In this document: positions 51,815-61,379 of the stretch, one piece after another
Numbering within the stretch: the first letter of the stretch is position 1
Layout of the letters: every line of letters starts with the position of its first letter
Source: Ypsolopha sequella
Taxonomy: Eukaryota; Arthropoda; Insecta; Lepidoptera; Ypsolophidae
Assembly (NCBI GenBank): GCA_934047225.1
Contig: CAKOHE010000045.1
Span: forward strand, 20,001-84,000
Direction: 5' to 3'
Length of the DNA: 64,000 nucleotides
Translations under genes and position numbers: made by a program
Notes under the pieces: model-generated
Database searches by the model: none
What the model was told of the DNA's origin: nothing
The model's input: the letters and a program-made list of their open reading frames with translations, nothing else

Positions 51815-52126
51815 CCATTACTTTATACGTGTGACGAGCGTGGAGACACTTACATTAACGCTGACCTGTACTCGACAGCAATGATGAAAACTACCAACTA
51901 CGGTTTCGTATCCGAACTTATGGCAGCCACCGCTTTGTATCCATTTACTTTCGAGGTTTACGAAAATGGCCGTTTGAGAGGATCATTTGGTAGCGATCCT
52001 AGGATGCCAGTGAAACGTTTACGATTCTCTGTTAGTTTTTTAGGTGGTCATTATGAAGTGCTCCTTCCCGATACTAGTTTCTCTGGAGTATGTCCTAATG
52101 ATCAGTTAAAGGGAATGATGCTTTAA
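51815..52126 (+). pseudogene. OTU-like cysteine protease fragment, probably transposon-derived
   Basis: About 103 codons are open, with an ATG at 51881. The sequence has the look of the C-terminal half of an OTU-type domain: a segment GFVSELMAATALY followed by RLRFSVSFLGGHYEVLLP, where the His of HYE would be the catalytic histidine. The catalytic Cys part is absent. OTU domains occur in some Helitron-type (Helentron) and other transposon proteins. The bases after its stop (CTTTAAGAAAA...GTAGCTGACGTGCAA) resemble those at 57611-57636, after the Helitron helicase fragment. No start or promoter is evident. Confidence 0.45.
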
Positions 52127-52135
52127 GAAAACCTG

Positions 52136-53181
52136 TAGCTGACGTGCAAGAAATGGCAATTTTGGCAATCGCAGAGCACAAATAAAGCGCTGATGCGTAG
52201 AAATATCTTCTCTCAAATCGTTAATAAATTGGTATTAGGTAGATATTTTGTATATGTTGCTGTGCGATTGCGAAGTCACTATATTTTATTAGAGAAATAA
52301 AGATGACTAATATTAATACAGTCACTTAATGTTGGTAGCTAACTAATTAGGAAAGAATTAATGATAAATTTGTTAAATAGGTGCTCTATACTAACTAAAA
52401 TGAAAAGGTGCTTCCATACAAACTAAAATAATAGACTTGGCTTAACATAAGATCTCACAACTTTTTACGGTGGAAGGATTGCGTTGTGAGACTTGACATT
52501 TTTGTACAATTTATGTTTTTGATGGGATTAGTTTTATTCAGGAAACTCAATGACACAAACATAATAGATAACAATATAACAATATACAAGTCACACAAAC
52601 AGACCTACAATTCTTTGAAATATAGTTTAAAAAATAATAATACCTATATAGTGGGAAACAAAGAAGGCGGCTCCAAAACAAAGATATCAAGACACATTGA
52701 TAAGTGATAACATGGAGGTACTACATTCAATATTCAACAATATTTCACCAGTCCTTTTTATGCAAAGAATTCGTGTAATCTTCGAAAAACGTAAAATGAA
52801 AATGTCTCGTCCAGTGCATTTTTTACAATTTATAAAAATAGCATAATACAATACTGTCAAAATTTTAAGTCAATTTATAATACTGTCAAAATTTTATTAT
52901 AGTATATATTTATACATATTATTTTATAATCAATTTAATAAGTTCTACAATTTCAGTATATTTTATTATAGCAGAAGAGATCTCAAATATTCACATAGCA
53001 TTTATATAATTTCTTCAAAGTTTTAATTTTATTTGCAGTTATATCCGTCCATACGTGCGGGGTGAATTTTTTAACCAACATCTTATCAAAAAGATGCAGC
53101 AGCAGTCCCGTTATTGGTACATATATACAGCTGTATAGTATTCGCGAGTTGGCTCATTATATAAGGCATTTAAGGTTAATG
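52136..53181. other. AT-rich subtelomeric DNA, no gene seen
   Basis: No supported coding region. It contains one arm of the inverted repeat (52381-52535) and a direct repeat of ATACTGTCAAAATTTTA at about 52852 and 52881. The short open frame at 52486-52707 lies over the inverted repeat and is not convincing. Confidence 0.6.
52381..52535 (-). repeat. Inverted repeat, left arm (partner 57688-57842)
   Basis: The reverse complement of this segment matches 57688-57842 at roughly 85-90% over 150 bases. Shared blocks include CCATCAAAAACATAAA, GTGAGATCTTATGT and TTTAGTTTGTATGGAAGCA. It may be the terminal or subterminal part of a Helitron-type or other transposon present twice in opposite orientation. 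Confidence 0.75.
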
Positions 53182-53534
53182 AGCTTAGCGCAAAGTGCAA
53201 AACTCAACTTTGTATTTCTTGTTTAGAAGTCAAAAATTAAAAAACTTTTTGGTAAGTGGCAGTTGACGCCAATAGTTCAGTATTAGTACGGTTTATAAAG
53301 CATGAGTTTCAAATTGAATGCACAATTTTATTAGTGATGATCTTGTCCAAACAAAATTAAAACAGCATTTTAAGTTGATTTTAGGAAGAGCATGACTAAC
53401 TGTGTATACAATTTCAAACTCTTGCTTTATACGTACTGAACTATTGGCCCCAAATGCCACATACCATAATTCTTTTAAATTTAAAATTTATGAACAAGAA
53501 AAAGAACGTTAAGTAATGCACTTTGCGCTAAGCT
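53182..53534. repeat. Foldback element (MITE-like)
   Basis: The left end AGCTTAGCGCAAAGTGCA and the right end TGCACTTTGCGCTAAGCT are exact inverted copies. The interior continues the symmetry, for example CCAATAGTTCAGTA on the left and TACTGAACTATTGG on the right. The element is about 353 bases and non-coding. I could not identify a clear target-site duplication. Confidence 0.75.
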
Positions 53535-53588
53535 ACTGACGTTTAACGTTAACTATAATCTAATATCGATAGGTCTGCGTTCCCTGGC

Positions 53589-53735
53589 TTATATTTGGTA
53601 CTCCTTGTAGGTCCAGTTCCAAGTTTTGTTGAGACAGTTGGCGTGCAGCGGGGGCGGAGGTGGAGGTGGTGGTGGTGGGTCGTCGGGGAGTGACAAGCGC
53701 GGGGGGGGCGCGGAGGGGAACGTGGGCTCCACGAT
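53589..53735 (-). CDS. Terminal exon of a host gene, proline-rich tail
   Basis: This is a predicted last exon of 48 codons plus TAA. It follows an acceptor (ACGTTTCAG) and continues in phase 0 from the donor at the end of the next exon. It begins IVEPTF, has a run of ten prolines, and ends LNKTWNWTYKEYQI. The other open frame here (53560-53748) would not be in phase with the upstream exon. I do not recognise the protein. Assignment rests on matching splice sites and phase only. Confidence 0.55.
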   Translation of the reverse strand: MVEPTFPSAPPPRLSLPDDPPPPPPPPPPLHANCLNKTWNWTYKEYQI

Positions 53736-53919
53736 CTGAAACGTACATCCAGACATAGTTATTAAATTAAGCTAGCTGTCAGTGAGAATAATACTCTATT
53801 TTGTTTTTTATAATTTTAATGGCAGTTTATCAGCGGCAATAAGATGGGGACATTATGTTGATTAGGTCTAATATTTAGGAGAAGCAGGAGCAGATCGCAG
53901 CAGGTTCACTTCGACGCGA

Positions 53920-54534
53920 GCTCGTGTCACAGTGAGCTCTGTACGAGTGTACCTGGTTGCGGGCCACCGGGAGCAGCGGCTCATACTCGTCAGACACGCC
54001 GCTGTCGGTGGACTGGGAGCGCAGTGGGTTCACTAGACAATAACGCGGCCTCGAGTCACAGTGAGCCCTGTGCAAGTGTACCTGGTTGCGGGCCACCGGG
54101 TGCAGCGGCTCATACTCGTCAGACACGCCGCTGTCGGTGGACTGGGAGCGCAGTGGGTTCACTAGACAATAACGCGGCCTCGAGTCACAGTGAGCCCTGT
54201 GCAAGTGTACCTGGTTGCGGGCCACCGGGTGCAGCGGCTCATACTCGTCAGACACGCCGCTGTCGGTGGACTGGGAGCGCAGTGGGTTCACTAGACAATA
54301 ACGCGGCCTCGAGTCACAGTGAGCCCTGTGCAAGTGTACCTGGTTGCGGGCCACCGGGTGCAGCGGCTCATACTCGTCAGACACGCCGCTGTCGGTGGAC
54401 TGGGAGCGCAGTGGGTTCACTAGACAATAACGCGGCCTCGAGTCACAGTGAGCCCTGTGCAAGTGTACCTGGTTGCGGGCCACCGGGTGCAGCGGCTCAT
54501 ACTCGTCAGACACGCCGCTGTCGGTGGACTGGGA
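53920..54534. repeat. 129-bp coding tandem repeat, about 5 units
   Basis: The unit length is 129 bases (43 codons), as shown by GCAGTGGGTT at 54021, 54150, 54279 and so on. The three central units are virtually identical, indicating recent expansion or homogenisation. The first and last differ. Each unit contains the same donor-like CAG|GTACAC on the minus strand. Confidence 0.92.
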
Positions 54535-54643
54535 GCGCGCGGGTTCACGCAACGGGTTCACGTAGCCGTGACGCGACTCCTGCAAGTGACTCTTGTGCAC
54601 GCAGTAGTCACCTGTGAACGGGTTTCGGTACGCCATGACACTC
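53953..54643 (-). CDS. Host-gene exon encoding 43-residue tandem repeats
   Basis: This 691-base exon has an acceptor (TATTTTCCAG) at its upstream side and a donor CAG|GTACAC at 53951-53955. It reads SVMAYRNPFTGDYC and then five copies of a 43-residue unit starting SQSTDSGVSDEYEP, the fifth diverging after the donor. The units are hydrophilic, rich in Ser, Asp, Glu, Arg and His, with one Tyr in DEYEP and one in PRYC, and no membrane segment; this suggests an intracellular or extracellular tail. Both neighbouring exons join in phase. The gene reads toward the telomere. The function is unknown. Confidence 0.6.
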
Positions 54644-55008
54644 CTGGAAAATAAATATAAAATAAAAAATCTTGACTGACTCATCAACGCCGAGCCACAT
54701 CGGCTAGGCTGAGGTTTAGGTTCAATTTGAAAATAGATTACTTTTGTTCACATTTTATACCCGATTATATATTTAAGTGATTGATAGTAATATATATATA
54801 TGATGTAGTGATATAAATCCGAAAAGGATTTACTATAAAATGCATTTAAGGAATTTTCTAAATTCAACCTCCAAGGGCTTATTGCATAAAATTATGTTTA
54901 AGGTAAATAAATATATTTTATTTATATATTATCTACCTCCAAGGGGATAGGAAGGGTAAAATTTGTATTTTAAAAACAAGTTACTTTTCCTTTAACTGAT
55001 ATTTTTTA

Positions 55009-55465
55009 GGGTTCCGTACCCGAAGGGTGCCAAATTATTACTATTACTTAGCCTCCGCTGTCTGTCTGTCTTTCTGTCCATCCGTCCGTCCGTCACTCTG
55101 TCCGTCTGTCACAGGTGTCTACAACTTCAACCGTCATATGTTGAAATTTTCACGGACCTCGGCAAATAAGAAAATTTCATAAATATTTAAACGCAAGAGG
55201 GGTCCCCATACAAAAATCTAAAAAAAATAGCATTTTTAAGTTACCATGTCCCTCCTTATCTTCAAAACAAGAAAACCGAAAAATGTGAAAAGAAGCATGT
55301 TAACAGGAACAGGTGATTACGTATTTACCATCATATTCAGGGTTGTGTGATGTTATGTGATGATGATGATGATGATGATGTTATGTATTGTGTAGACAAC
55401 CCGTATTGTGTGATGTTTTGGAACCACTTCTGCGCGAATCCGACTCGTATTTGCCTAAATTTTTA
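55009..55465 (+). repeat. Dispersed repeat beginning GGGTTCCGTACC
   Basis: It starts GGGTTCCGTACCCGAAGGGT and then has a CTGTCTGTCTGTC-type stretch and CCCATACAAAAATC. The right side is degenerate (GCGAATCCGACTCG near 55434). The same family is complete at 62312-62620. Such repeats are very common in moth and butterfly genomes to my knowledge. Confidence 0.75.
55358..55380 (+). repeat. (TGA)n microsatellite
   Basis: About 7.5 tandem TGA units lie within a region of TGTGATGTTATG variants. Confidence 0.9.
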
Positions 55466-55971
55466 GTAACTATATACCTATATTGGCGAGGGGTGAAAAT
55501 ATGACGTTGGTAAGCAGATCAAAAAAAAAACACTCGCCGCGTGCTTCAAGCGCCAATTCTAAGAAATCTTAATTAAGATAATGCCCTTTCAGTATAAAAA
55601 AGCACTGATGATTTGATGATGACAGTGTCTTTGAAGAATGATAAAATCTATGAATCAAAGTCATTATTACAAATAATAATATAATATAAAACTTGCTGCA
55701 ATAATCAAATATGTGAGATAAACACAGTAAAAAAACAAAAACCGGTAAAAATAACAATTATCTCGCTAAATCTCAAAAAACTAATCAATTCACAAGTAAG
55801 CACATAAACAGACGAAAATGCCGTCATTACGTACTAAACTAAATAAATATTCGAACTTCAGAAAAATATCAAACTGAACTACACTTCTAATTAAAAATGT
55901 CTACCTCGCAGCTAGGTACGACTATTTTGTAATTTTAAATGATATTTTTCCAAATAATTAAATACGAGTAC

Positions 55972-56045
55972 CTTAGTTCGTCACAGCTATCTCGCTCGTT
56001 TCTGTGTGAAAATACCACTTTCGTTGGCCTCAAGAGTATGGTCAG
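55972..56045 (-). CDS. Upstream exon of the host gene (74 bases)
   Basis: A 74-base open segment lies between a good acceptor (TATTTTTCAG) and a donor (AAG|GTACTC). Its last two bases combine with the first base of the exon at 54643 to make AGG, so phase is kept across the 1328-base intron. It codes LTILLRPTKVVFSHRNERDS and four more residues. LTILLRP could be the end of a membrane helix followed by a basic stop-transfer segment. No homologue is recognised. Confidence 0.45.
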
Positions 56046-56300
56046 CTGAAAAATACAAGATATTGATTATTAATTGCTTTAGTTTTTCTGTTGCTATTAG
56101 TAAATTATTTATAATTTTTATGAATCAGACAATTAAAAATAGGGCCTACGAAAAAAACTAAAAATGAAATTTGTATAGTATAAGTTTTAGTATGTAACTG
56201 ATGTGTCAAAAAAAAGACATGATCTTGCTAAGTTTCTTGCTCTTCTTCTTAGCAAGACTAATCGAATGGGCAGAGGTAGGCATGTATTTATATATGTAAC

Positions 56301-56403
56301 CTATTAGTATGTAGATTGGAATTTGGTCGGCCGCCTGGATTCGTGCTGGGGGCTCGGTTGGTGATGGCACCGGTATGGGTTCAGGTGGTTGAATGGATTT
56401 CAC
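56301..56403 (-). CDS. Possible further exon of the host gene
   Basis: An open segment rich in Pro and Glu (KSIQPPEPIPVPSPTEPP) ends in IPIYILI and a donor-like ATAG|GTTACA. It has the composition of a juxtamembrane region, but the implied phase (1) does not fit the phase 0 start of the exon at 56045 and its acceptor is weak. It is offered as a candidate only. Confidence 0.2.
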
Positions 56404-56944
56404 CTTGTATAATAATATATTTTACCTATCATTTTAATCGTTGCTACATAAATTAAATAAACCTTTAACTTAGTTCATGTACATTTATTATTTTATTACA
56501 TTATATTGTTATAAGATTAAATTTGACTTGTAAAAAGTGAATGATGTATACTTATTCTACAAAATGAACTTTTTGAATTTTGAATCTAGGGGTACGGTAG
56601 TGCTCCAGCCAAGTCTCGCAAAAAAATAAACGTGGAACGGCCGTACCATCCTTTTCTCGAAGCAACTCACGAAGGTTAGTGTTAAGTGTACATTGCAACA
56701 AAAAAATATAAAAATGTTATTTGCGGTTGGTAATTTAATATTCCCGTACAAAGTCTATATAAAGTGTATGTTTCCAGCTGCATCTATAAATTTGTTTGAC
56801 ATTAGATGGCGTTGGTGGTATGCTACTTTACATTAAAGACATTTACCACGGCAAATTCTACCTCGTCACACAAGAATGTAAAAACTGCAAAAAAATGTAT
56901 ATCCACCTTTATCTCCGAAAATAGAGCAAGTAGTAAAAATAAAA
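56404..56944. other. AT-rich DNA, nothing recognised
   Basis: No coding region, RNA gene or clear repeat was seen. A short minus-strand frame at 56557-56751 has no features supporting a gene. Confidence 0.5.
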
Positions 56945-57395
56945 AATAAAACCGGTAAAGTGCGAATCAGACTCCGAATTCAGTACCTTTTTAGTACGGA
57001 ACCCTAATTTTTATTATTTTACTTTAAAGTATTTACTACAGTCTGCCCAAAGTTTAAACTTTTACTTGTATGTATTACCGTTCTAAAGAATCAAATATAG
57101 GTATAATAATATGTGATTTTAGTAAGGAACCCTAACAAGTGTGGTTTATAATGTTCGACAGTTCTCAATTTAGTCTATTTAAGAAGAAAATATCAACATT
57201 TCGTAATTTAGTCAAGTGCAAGTTGGACTCGCACATGAAAGGTTCCGTATTATCACCACACAATATGGGTACGAAACCCCTAAACGATTATGGTAAATAA
57301 CAACTACAAAGATGACATAGCGATCAAGATGAAGTGGGCTTTAAGACAATCAAATTGGCACCCTTTGAATACGGAACCCTCATATTTATTAGTGC
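56945..57395. repeat. Fragments of the GGGTTCCGTACC dispersed repeat
   Basis: Pieces in both orientations: GTGCGAATCAGACTCCG near 56962 with GTACGGAACCC at 56995-57005 (minus-type end), GGACTCGCACATGAAAGGTTCCGTA near 57225 (interrupted), and ATACGGAACCCTC near 57379. These are old, broken copies of the repeat that is complete at 62312-62620. Confidence 0.6.
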
Positions 57396-57413
57396 ACTGA
57401 TTGACATCGGTTT

Positions 57414-57629
57414 TTCGGTCAAGCGTACGTGGCACTTTCAAGAGTGACAAGTCTGGGCGGATTACTTAATGTCGACTTTGTTAATCTCAAAGCTCTGAAG
57501 TCTACAATAGCTGAGTATAATCGACTAAGAAGCACTTACCGCCGAGGCTCCTCAAAAATTGTAATATCAAACCCCCTCAAAAAAAAACAAAAGCGAAAGG
57601 GAGTGGGCTTTAAGAAAATCCGTAGCTAA
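57414..57629 (+). pseudogene. C-terminal fragment of a Helitron/PIF1-type helicase
   Basis: The reading frame gives FGQAYVALSRVTSLGGLLNVD and then an EYNRLR motif. This is the final helicase motif and tail typical of PIF1-like helicases in Helitron transposons. There is no frame upstream of about 57405 (TGA), so only the last 60-70 residues remain. It is followed within 60 bases by the right arm of the 150-bp inverted repeat. Confidence 0.75.
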
Positions 57630-57687
57630 CGTGCAAAAAATATTACCCGAGAAGAAAAAAAGGAGAACTACCTACAAAAAGAAATGA

Positions 57688-57842
57688 GGTCCCATCAAAA
57701 ACATAAAATGTACAAAAAAGTCAAGACTCGCAACGCAATCTTTCCACCGTAAAAATTTGTGAGATCTTATGTAAAGCCAAGTCTGTTATTTAAGTTTGTA
57801 TGGAAGCAACTTTTTTATTTTAGTTAGTACGGGAGCACCCAT
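57688..57842 (+). repeat. Inverted repeat, right arm (partner 52381-52535)
   Basis: This is about 150 bases matching the reverse complement of 52381-52535. It lies just after the Helitron helicase fragment, so it may be the 3' end region of that transposon. It contains CAACGCAATCTTTCCACCGT and GTGAGATCTTATGT. Confidence 0.75.
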
Positions 57843-58185
57843 AGAGCCCCGTAGAGCGCCTTCTCACTCTTTCCCGTGAAATTTGTCCCTTTTTAGTTGT
57901 TCGATTTTATATAATAGATATGCAATTAATAAAAAGTCGTGTCTGTACATTGCATATTATTGCAAATGAAATCAAAACTAAATTTTTTTACAATTTTTGT
58001 CTGTGTGTCTGTTCTGTTGTCTTTTAACTCGAGAACTAGTCAACGGAGTTGGATGCGATTTATTTTCATTTTAGTGACCCTGGTCAATATATAGGCTATA
58101 TGTTTTTTTTTTGTAATGTGCTGGCTCGTTTTTCAGATCCCAAATAACGTTATATGTATGGTTTCGTTTTTAGATAAACAAAGTT

Positions 58186-58304
58186 GACATTTACCATCTA
58201 TCGACATTTACCATCTATCGACATTTACCATCTATCGACATTTACCATCTATCGACATTTACCATCTATCGACATTTACCATCTATCGACATTTACCATC
58301 TATC
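58186..58304 (+). repeat. 17-bp tandem repeat, 7 units
   Basis: Seven head-to-tail copies of GACATTTACCATCTATC are identical by eye. The length is not a multiple of three. An open frame of 86 codons across it is probably chance. Confidence 0.95.
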
Positions 58305-58559
58305 GGCTTTTTCTGTATACCCCTTTCGTGTTGTTTGGTAATTACAGCTTGGTCTTGGATAATGGAAGACTCGAAAGAAGGCGAAATTTGTTAAGTTTTG
58401 AGCTACTTAAAGGAGAATTCTCTGTCAATATTACATTTTTGTAGGACCTTTGATGGCTATCTAACCATGTAGTGGTTTAGCTTTCCCGAGACTCCGCATG
58501 TTTAGTAATAACTGCATTGTAATTACTTTATCTGAGTATGTACTTATTTGTTGTTGTGA

Positions 58560-59245
58560 GCTCTATTTCTGACAAGTTTTCATCTGCTTCTTTATATTGA
58601 ATATTTGTCTCGTGTTTTATCATGTTGGACTACAATTTTAATGAGATGGTCGCATTCTTTGTTGTATTGCAAATATTGTTTAAATTTAATTATTTGCGTT
58701 TTATGTAATCTTTCTATATTAAGTAACCCTCTTCCTTCTTCAACTGGGATATACGGTCTGTCTACGTCTGATTTATGTCGATTTATTGCGAATATTTTCT
58801 ATTTTTCTTTATAGATAACTAGATATGTTTCTTTATAGTTAATTATTCCAAAGAGTAAAGAACAACGGGACAGCATATGCATTAAATAGCACGGATAAGG
58901 TTTCTAGCCGTGAGATGTGTTTTACCGAGTAATTTTAATCTGCGAAAGTATTATTTTTCAGTTCGTTGTCTAGTTTCGTTGTGATCAATTTTTCCAGATT
59001 CGTGAATTCGCAAGTACTTATATTTTTGATTTGTTGTTTAAAGGTTTGTCCACTATGAATTATGAAGTACGTGTCTTTCTCCATCATGATCTTGCAAATC
59101 ACCTGATGTATTAGATATAGTGTGGTGCATTTTTTCATTCCAAAGTTCATTCCTATGTCATCGATGAATATTTCTGTACTGTCTAGTAATACTCTTTAGT
59201 TATTTTTGTTATTTGCGTAAATTTTTAGATCATCCATATAAAGTA
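58560..59245 (-). pseudogene. Degenerate reverse transcriptase of a non-LTR element
   Basis: Read on the minus strand, several frames carry reverse-transcriptase-like pieces: YMDDLKIYANN (catalytic motif near 59235), DIGMNFGMKKCTTLYL (near 59150), RRLKLLGKTHLTARNLIRAI near 58900, and VEEGRGLLNIERLHKTQI near 58730. Stops and frameshifts separate them. The order fits one old reverse transcriptase ORF of a non-LTR family different from the telomeric elements. It is inactive. Confidence 0.7.
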
Positions 59246-59630
59246 AGTGGTTAAGTAATAAAGTATCCTTCAGTCTGTAGCCCTATATAATATCATATTA
59301 TATTATTATATACATATTTTACATTTAGCTTTATTTTTGTTGGCAACTTTCATTTTTTTGTGCACGTGTATGATTACTCTTATTTAAATTTTAATTGTGT
59401 CCTAAATGGTTTGCTGTAAGAAATCTCTTATTGGGGATAAGCTCACCCATTTGTACATAAATTTTACTGTAACTTTTTGTGTTCGTGTTTCTATGTACAA
59501 TAATAGTACATTACGATACGAGAGCGATGAAACGTTTTCTGACGAGTGTGAGTTTGCGGCACGAGCCGAAGGCGAGTGCTGCAATCACATGAGTCGAGAA
59601 AAAGTTTCTCGCACGAGTTTCGTATAATTT
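59246..59630. other. AT-rich DNA, nothing recognised
   Basis: No supported gene. The 73-codon plus-strand frame at 59406-59627 has no domain I recognise, and its last third runs into repeat-like CGAGCCGAAGGCGAGTGC sequence. Confidence 0.4.
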
Positions 59631-59714
59631 TTTATAGCACAAGTGCGGAAAATGCCGACTTTACGCACGCGCAGCGTGCATAAAGTGGTCATTTTACGCA
59701 CGGTGTGCTATAAA
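59631..59714. repeat. Small foldback with TTTATAGCACA ends
   Basis: TTTATAGCACA near 59632 and TGTGCTATAAA near 59704 are exact inverted copies. The interior also contains a CACGCGCAGCGTG hairpin. This could be the end of a small non-autonomous DNA transposon. Confidence 0.6.
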
Positions 59715-59810
59715 GAATAAAGAATGAAGAATTTTGGACTGGTACAGTATGTGGCAGTCAGTATGTGGCAGTCAGTGCACGCAGTAGAAGTAGTAGAAGC
59801 ATGTGCATAT

Positions 59811-60674
59811 AGACAACAGCATCTGCAACATGCACTGTACTTTAATAGACAACAGCATCTGCAACATGCACTGTACTTTAATAGACAACAGCATCTGCAA
59901 CATGCACTGTACTTTAATAGACAACAGCATCTGCAACATGCACTGTACTTTAATAGACAACAGCATCTGCAACATGCACTGTACTTTAATAGACAACAGC
60001 ATCTGCAACATGCACTGTACTTTAATAGACAACAGCATCTGCAACATGCACTGTACTTTAATAGACAACAGCATCTGCAACATGCACTGTACTTTAATAG
60101 ACAACAGCATCTGCAACATGCACTGTACTTTAATAGACAACAGCATCTGCAACATGCACTGTACTTTAATAGACAACAGCATCTGCAACATGCACTGTAC
60201 TTTAATAGACAACAGCATCTGCAACATGCACTGTACTTTAATAGACAACAGCATCTGCAACATGCACTGTACTTTAATAGACAACAGCATCTGCAACATG
60301 CACTGTACTTTAATAGACAACAGCATCTGCAACATGCACTGTACTTTAATAGACAACAGCATCTGCAACATGCACTGTACTTTAATAGACAACAACATCT
60401 GCAACATGCACTGTACTTTAATAGACAACAGCATCTGCAACATGCACTGTACTTTAATAGACAACAGCATCTGCAACATGCACTGTACTTTAATAGACAA
60501 CAGCATCTGCAACATGCACTGTACTTTAATAGACAACAGCATCTGCAACATGCACTGTACTTTAATAGACAACAACATCTGCAACATGCACTGTACTTTA
60601 ATAGACAACAGCATCTGCAACATGCACTGTACTTTAATAGACAACAGCATCTGCAACATGCACTGTACTTTAAT
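59811..60674 (+). repeat. 36-bp minisatellite, 24 units
   Basis: Exactly 24 units of 36 bases (AGACAACAGCATCTGCAACA and 16 more). Nearly all units are identical; two carry AACAACATC instead of AACAGCATC, at 60391 and 60571, five units apart. Because 36 is divisible by three, several frames remain open across the array, producing long but meaningless ORFs on both strands. Confidence 0.97.
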
Positions 60675-60979
60675 CGTTTCGCATTTACCCACGAACTGTA
60701 AAAAAAAGTTCTTTTTCACGAGATAATACTTACGCATTTTATTGTGAACAGAAGTATTCTATATGAATATCGAAGTGTGTAATCGATGTATTTGGTTTGG
60801 TTATATGATGGTTTTGGTAAGAGCGTATCTACTAGATCGGTAATTTTCATTCCAGTGGTTGACAGCTCGTGGGTCAACTCGAGACAATCAAGGTATATAT
60901 TATATATATACAAATATATACATATGTCCATAGTACTGACCTGTCCGCTCTGTCGCAGTTGGTGTACACGGTAAAAACA

Positions 60980-61023
60980 GTAGAAGCATGTGCATATCGA
61001 CAACAGCATCTGCAACATGCACA
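60980..61023 (+). repeat. Single copy of the minisatellite unit with its flank
   Basis: GTAGAAGCATGTGCATAT followed by one CGACAACAGCATCTGCAAC unit duplicates the left boundary of the minisatellite (59790-59830). It looks like an unexpanded founder or a duplicated edge. Confidence 0.8.
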
Positions 61024-61379
61024 CACAGAACATTGGTTTTATAACTATACTAGCGGCCCGCCCCGGCTTTGCCCGGGTATTTAACAAAAAAAAAAAAAAT
61101 TCTAACACACAGACGCACACCCTCACACACTTCTTTTTGCGTTGGGAGTTACTAAAAAAGAGGACATTATGAAGAAAGTTTCGATATTATTATGCTGATG
61201 ATTTTTTTTCATTATTTTTGTCTTTTTTTGTTGTTTTTTAATATTTGATTAATTTTTATTTTTTTTTTGTCTTTTAATATTTGATATTTTTTCGATTATT
61301 TTATTTTTATTTTTAATGTTTGTTAAAAATATCATATCTACAAAACATAAGCCATTAAATGTATTGGGTCAGAGCTTCC

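Larger units (their letters stand above)
54644..55971 (-). other. Predicted intron containing repeats
   Basis: This segment lies between two phase-matched exons. It holds a lepidopteran-type dispersed repeat (55009-55465), a (TGA)n microsatellite and AT-rich DNA. No other gene is supported. Confidence 0.45.

Noticed and set aside
54024..54617. 197-codon plus-strand frame in the 129-bp repeat
   Set aside because: It is the antisense of the phase-supported minus-strand exon.
56206..56403. 65-codon minus-strand ORF as a separate small gene
   Set aside because: The second half is basic low-complexity sequence; only the first part is plausible, as an exon, and its splice phase does not fit.
58184..58444. 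86-codon ORF across the 17-bp tandem repeat
   Set aside because: The reading is repeat-derived (IYRHLPSI and similar) and the following part has no recognisable domain.
59811..60674. CRISPR-like regular repeat
   Set aside because: Units are contiguous with no spacers and the context is eukaryotic; it is a minisatellite.
59724..60737. Three long open frames of over 300 codons in the minisatellite
   Set aside because: They exist only because the 36-bp unit is divisible by three and lacks stops in those frames; no start context or non-repeat coding sequence.
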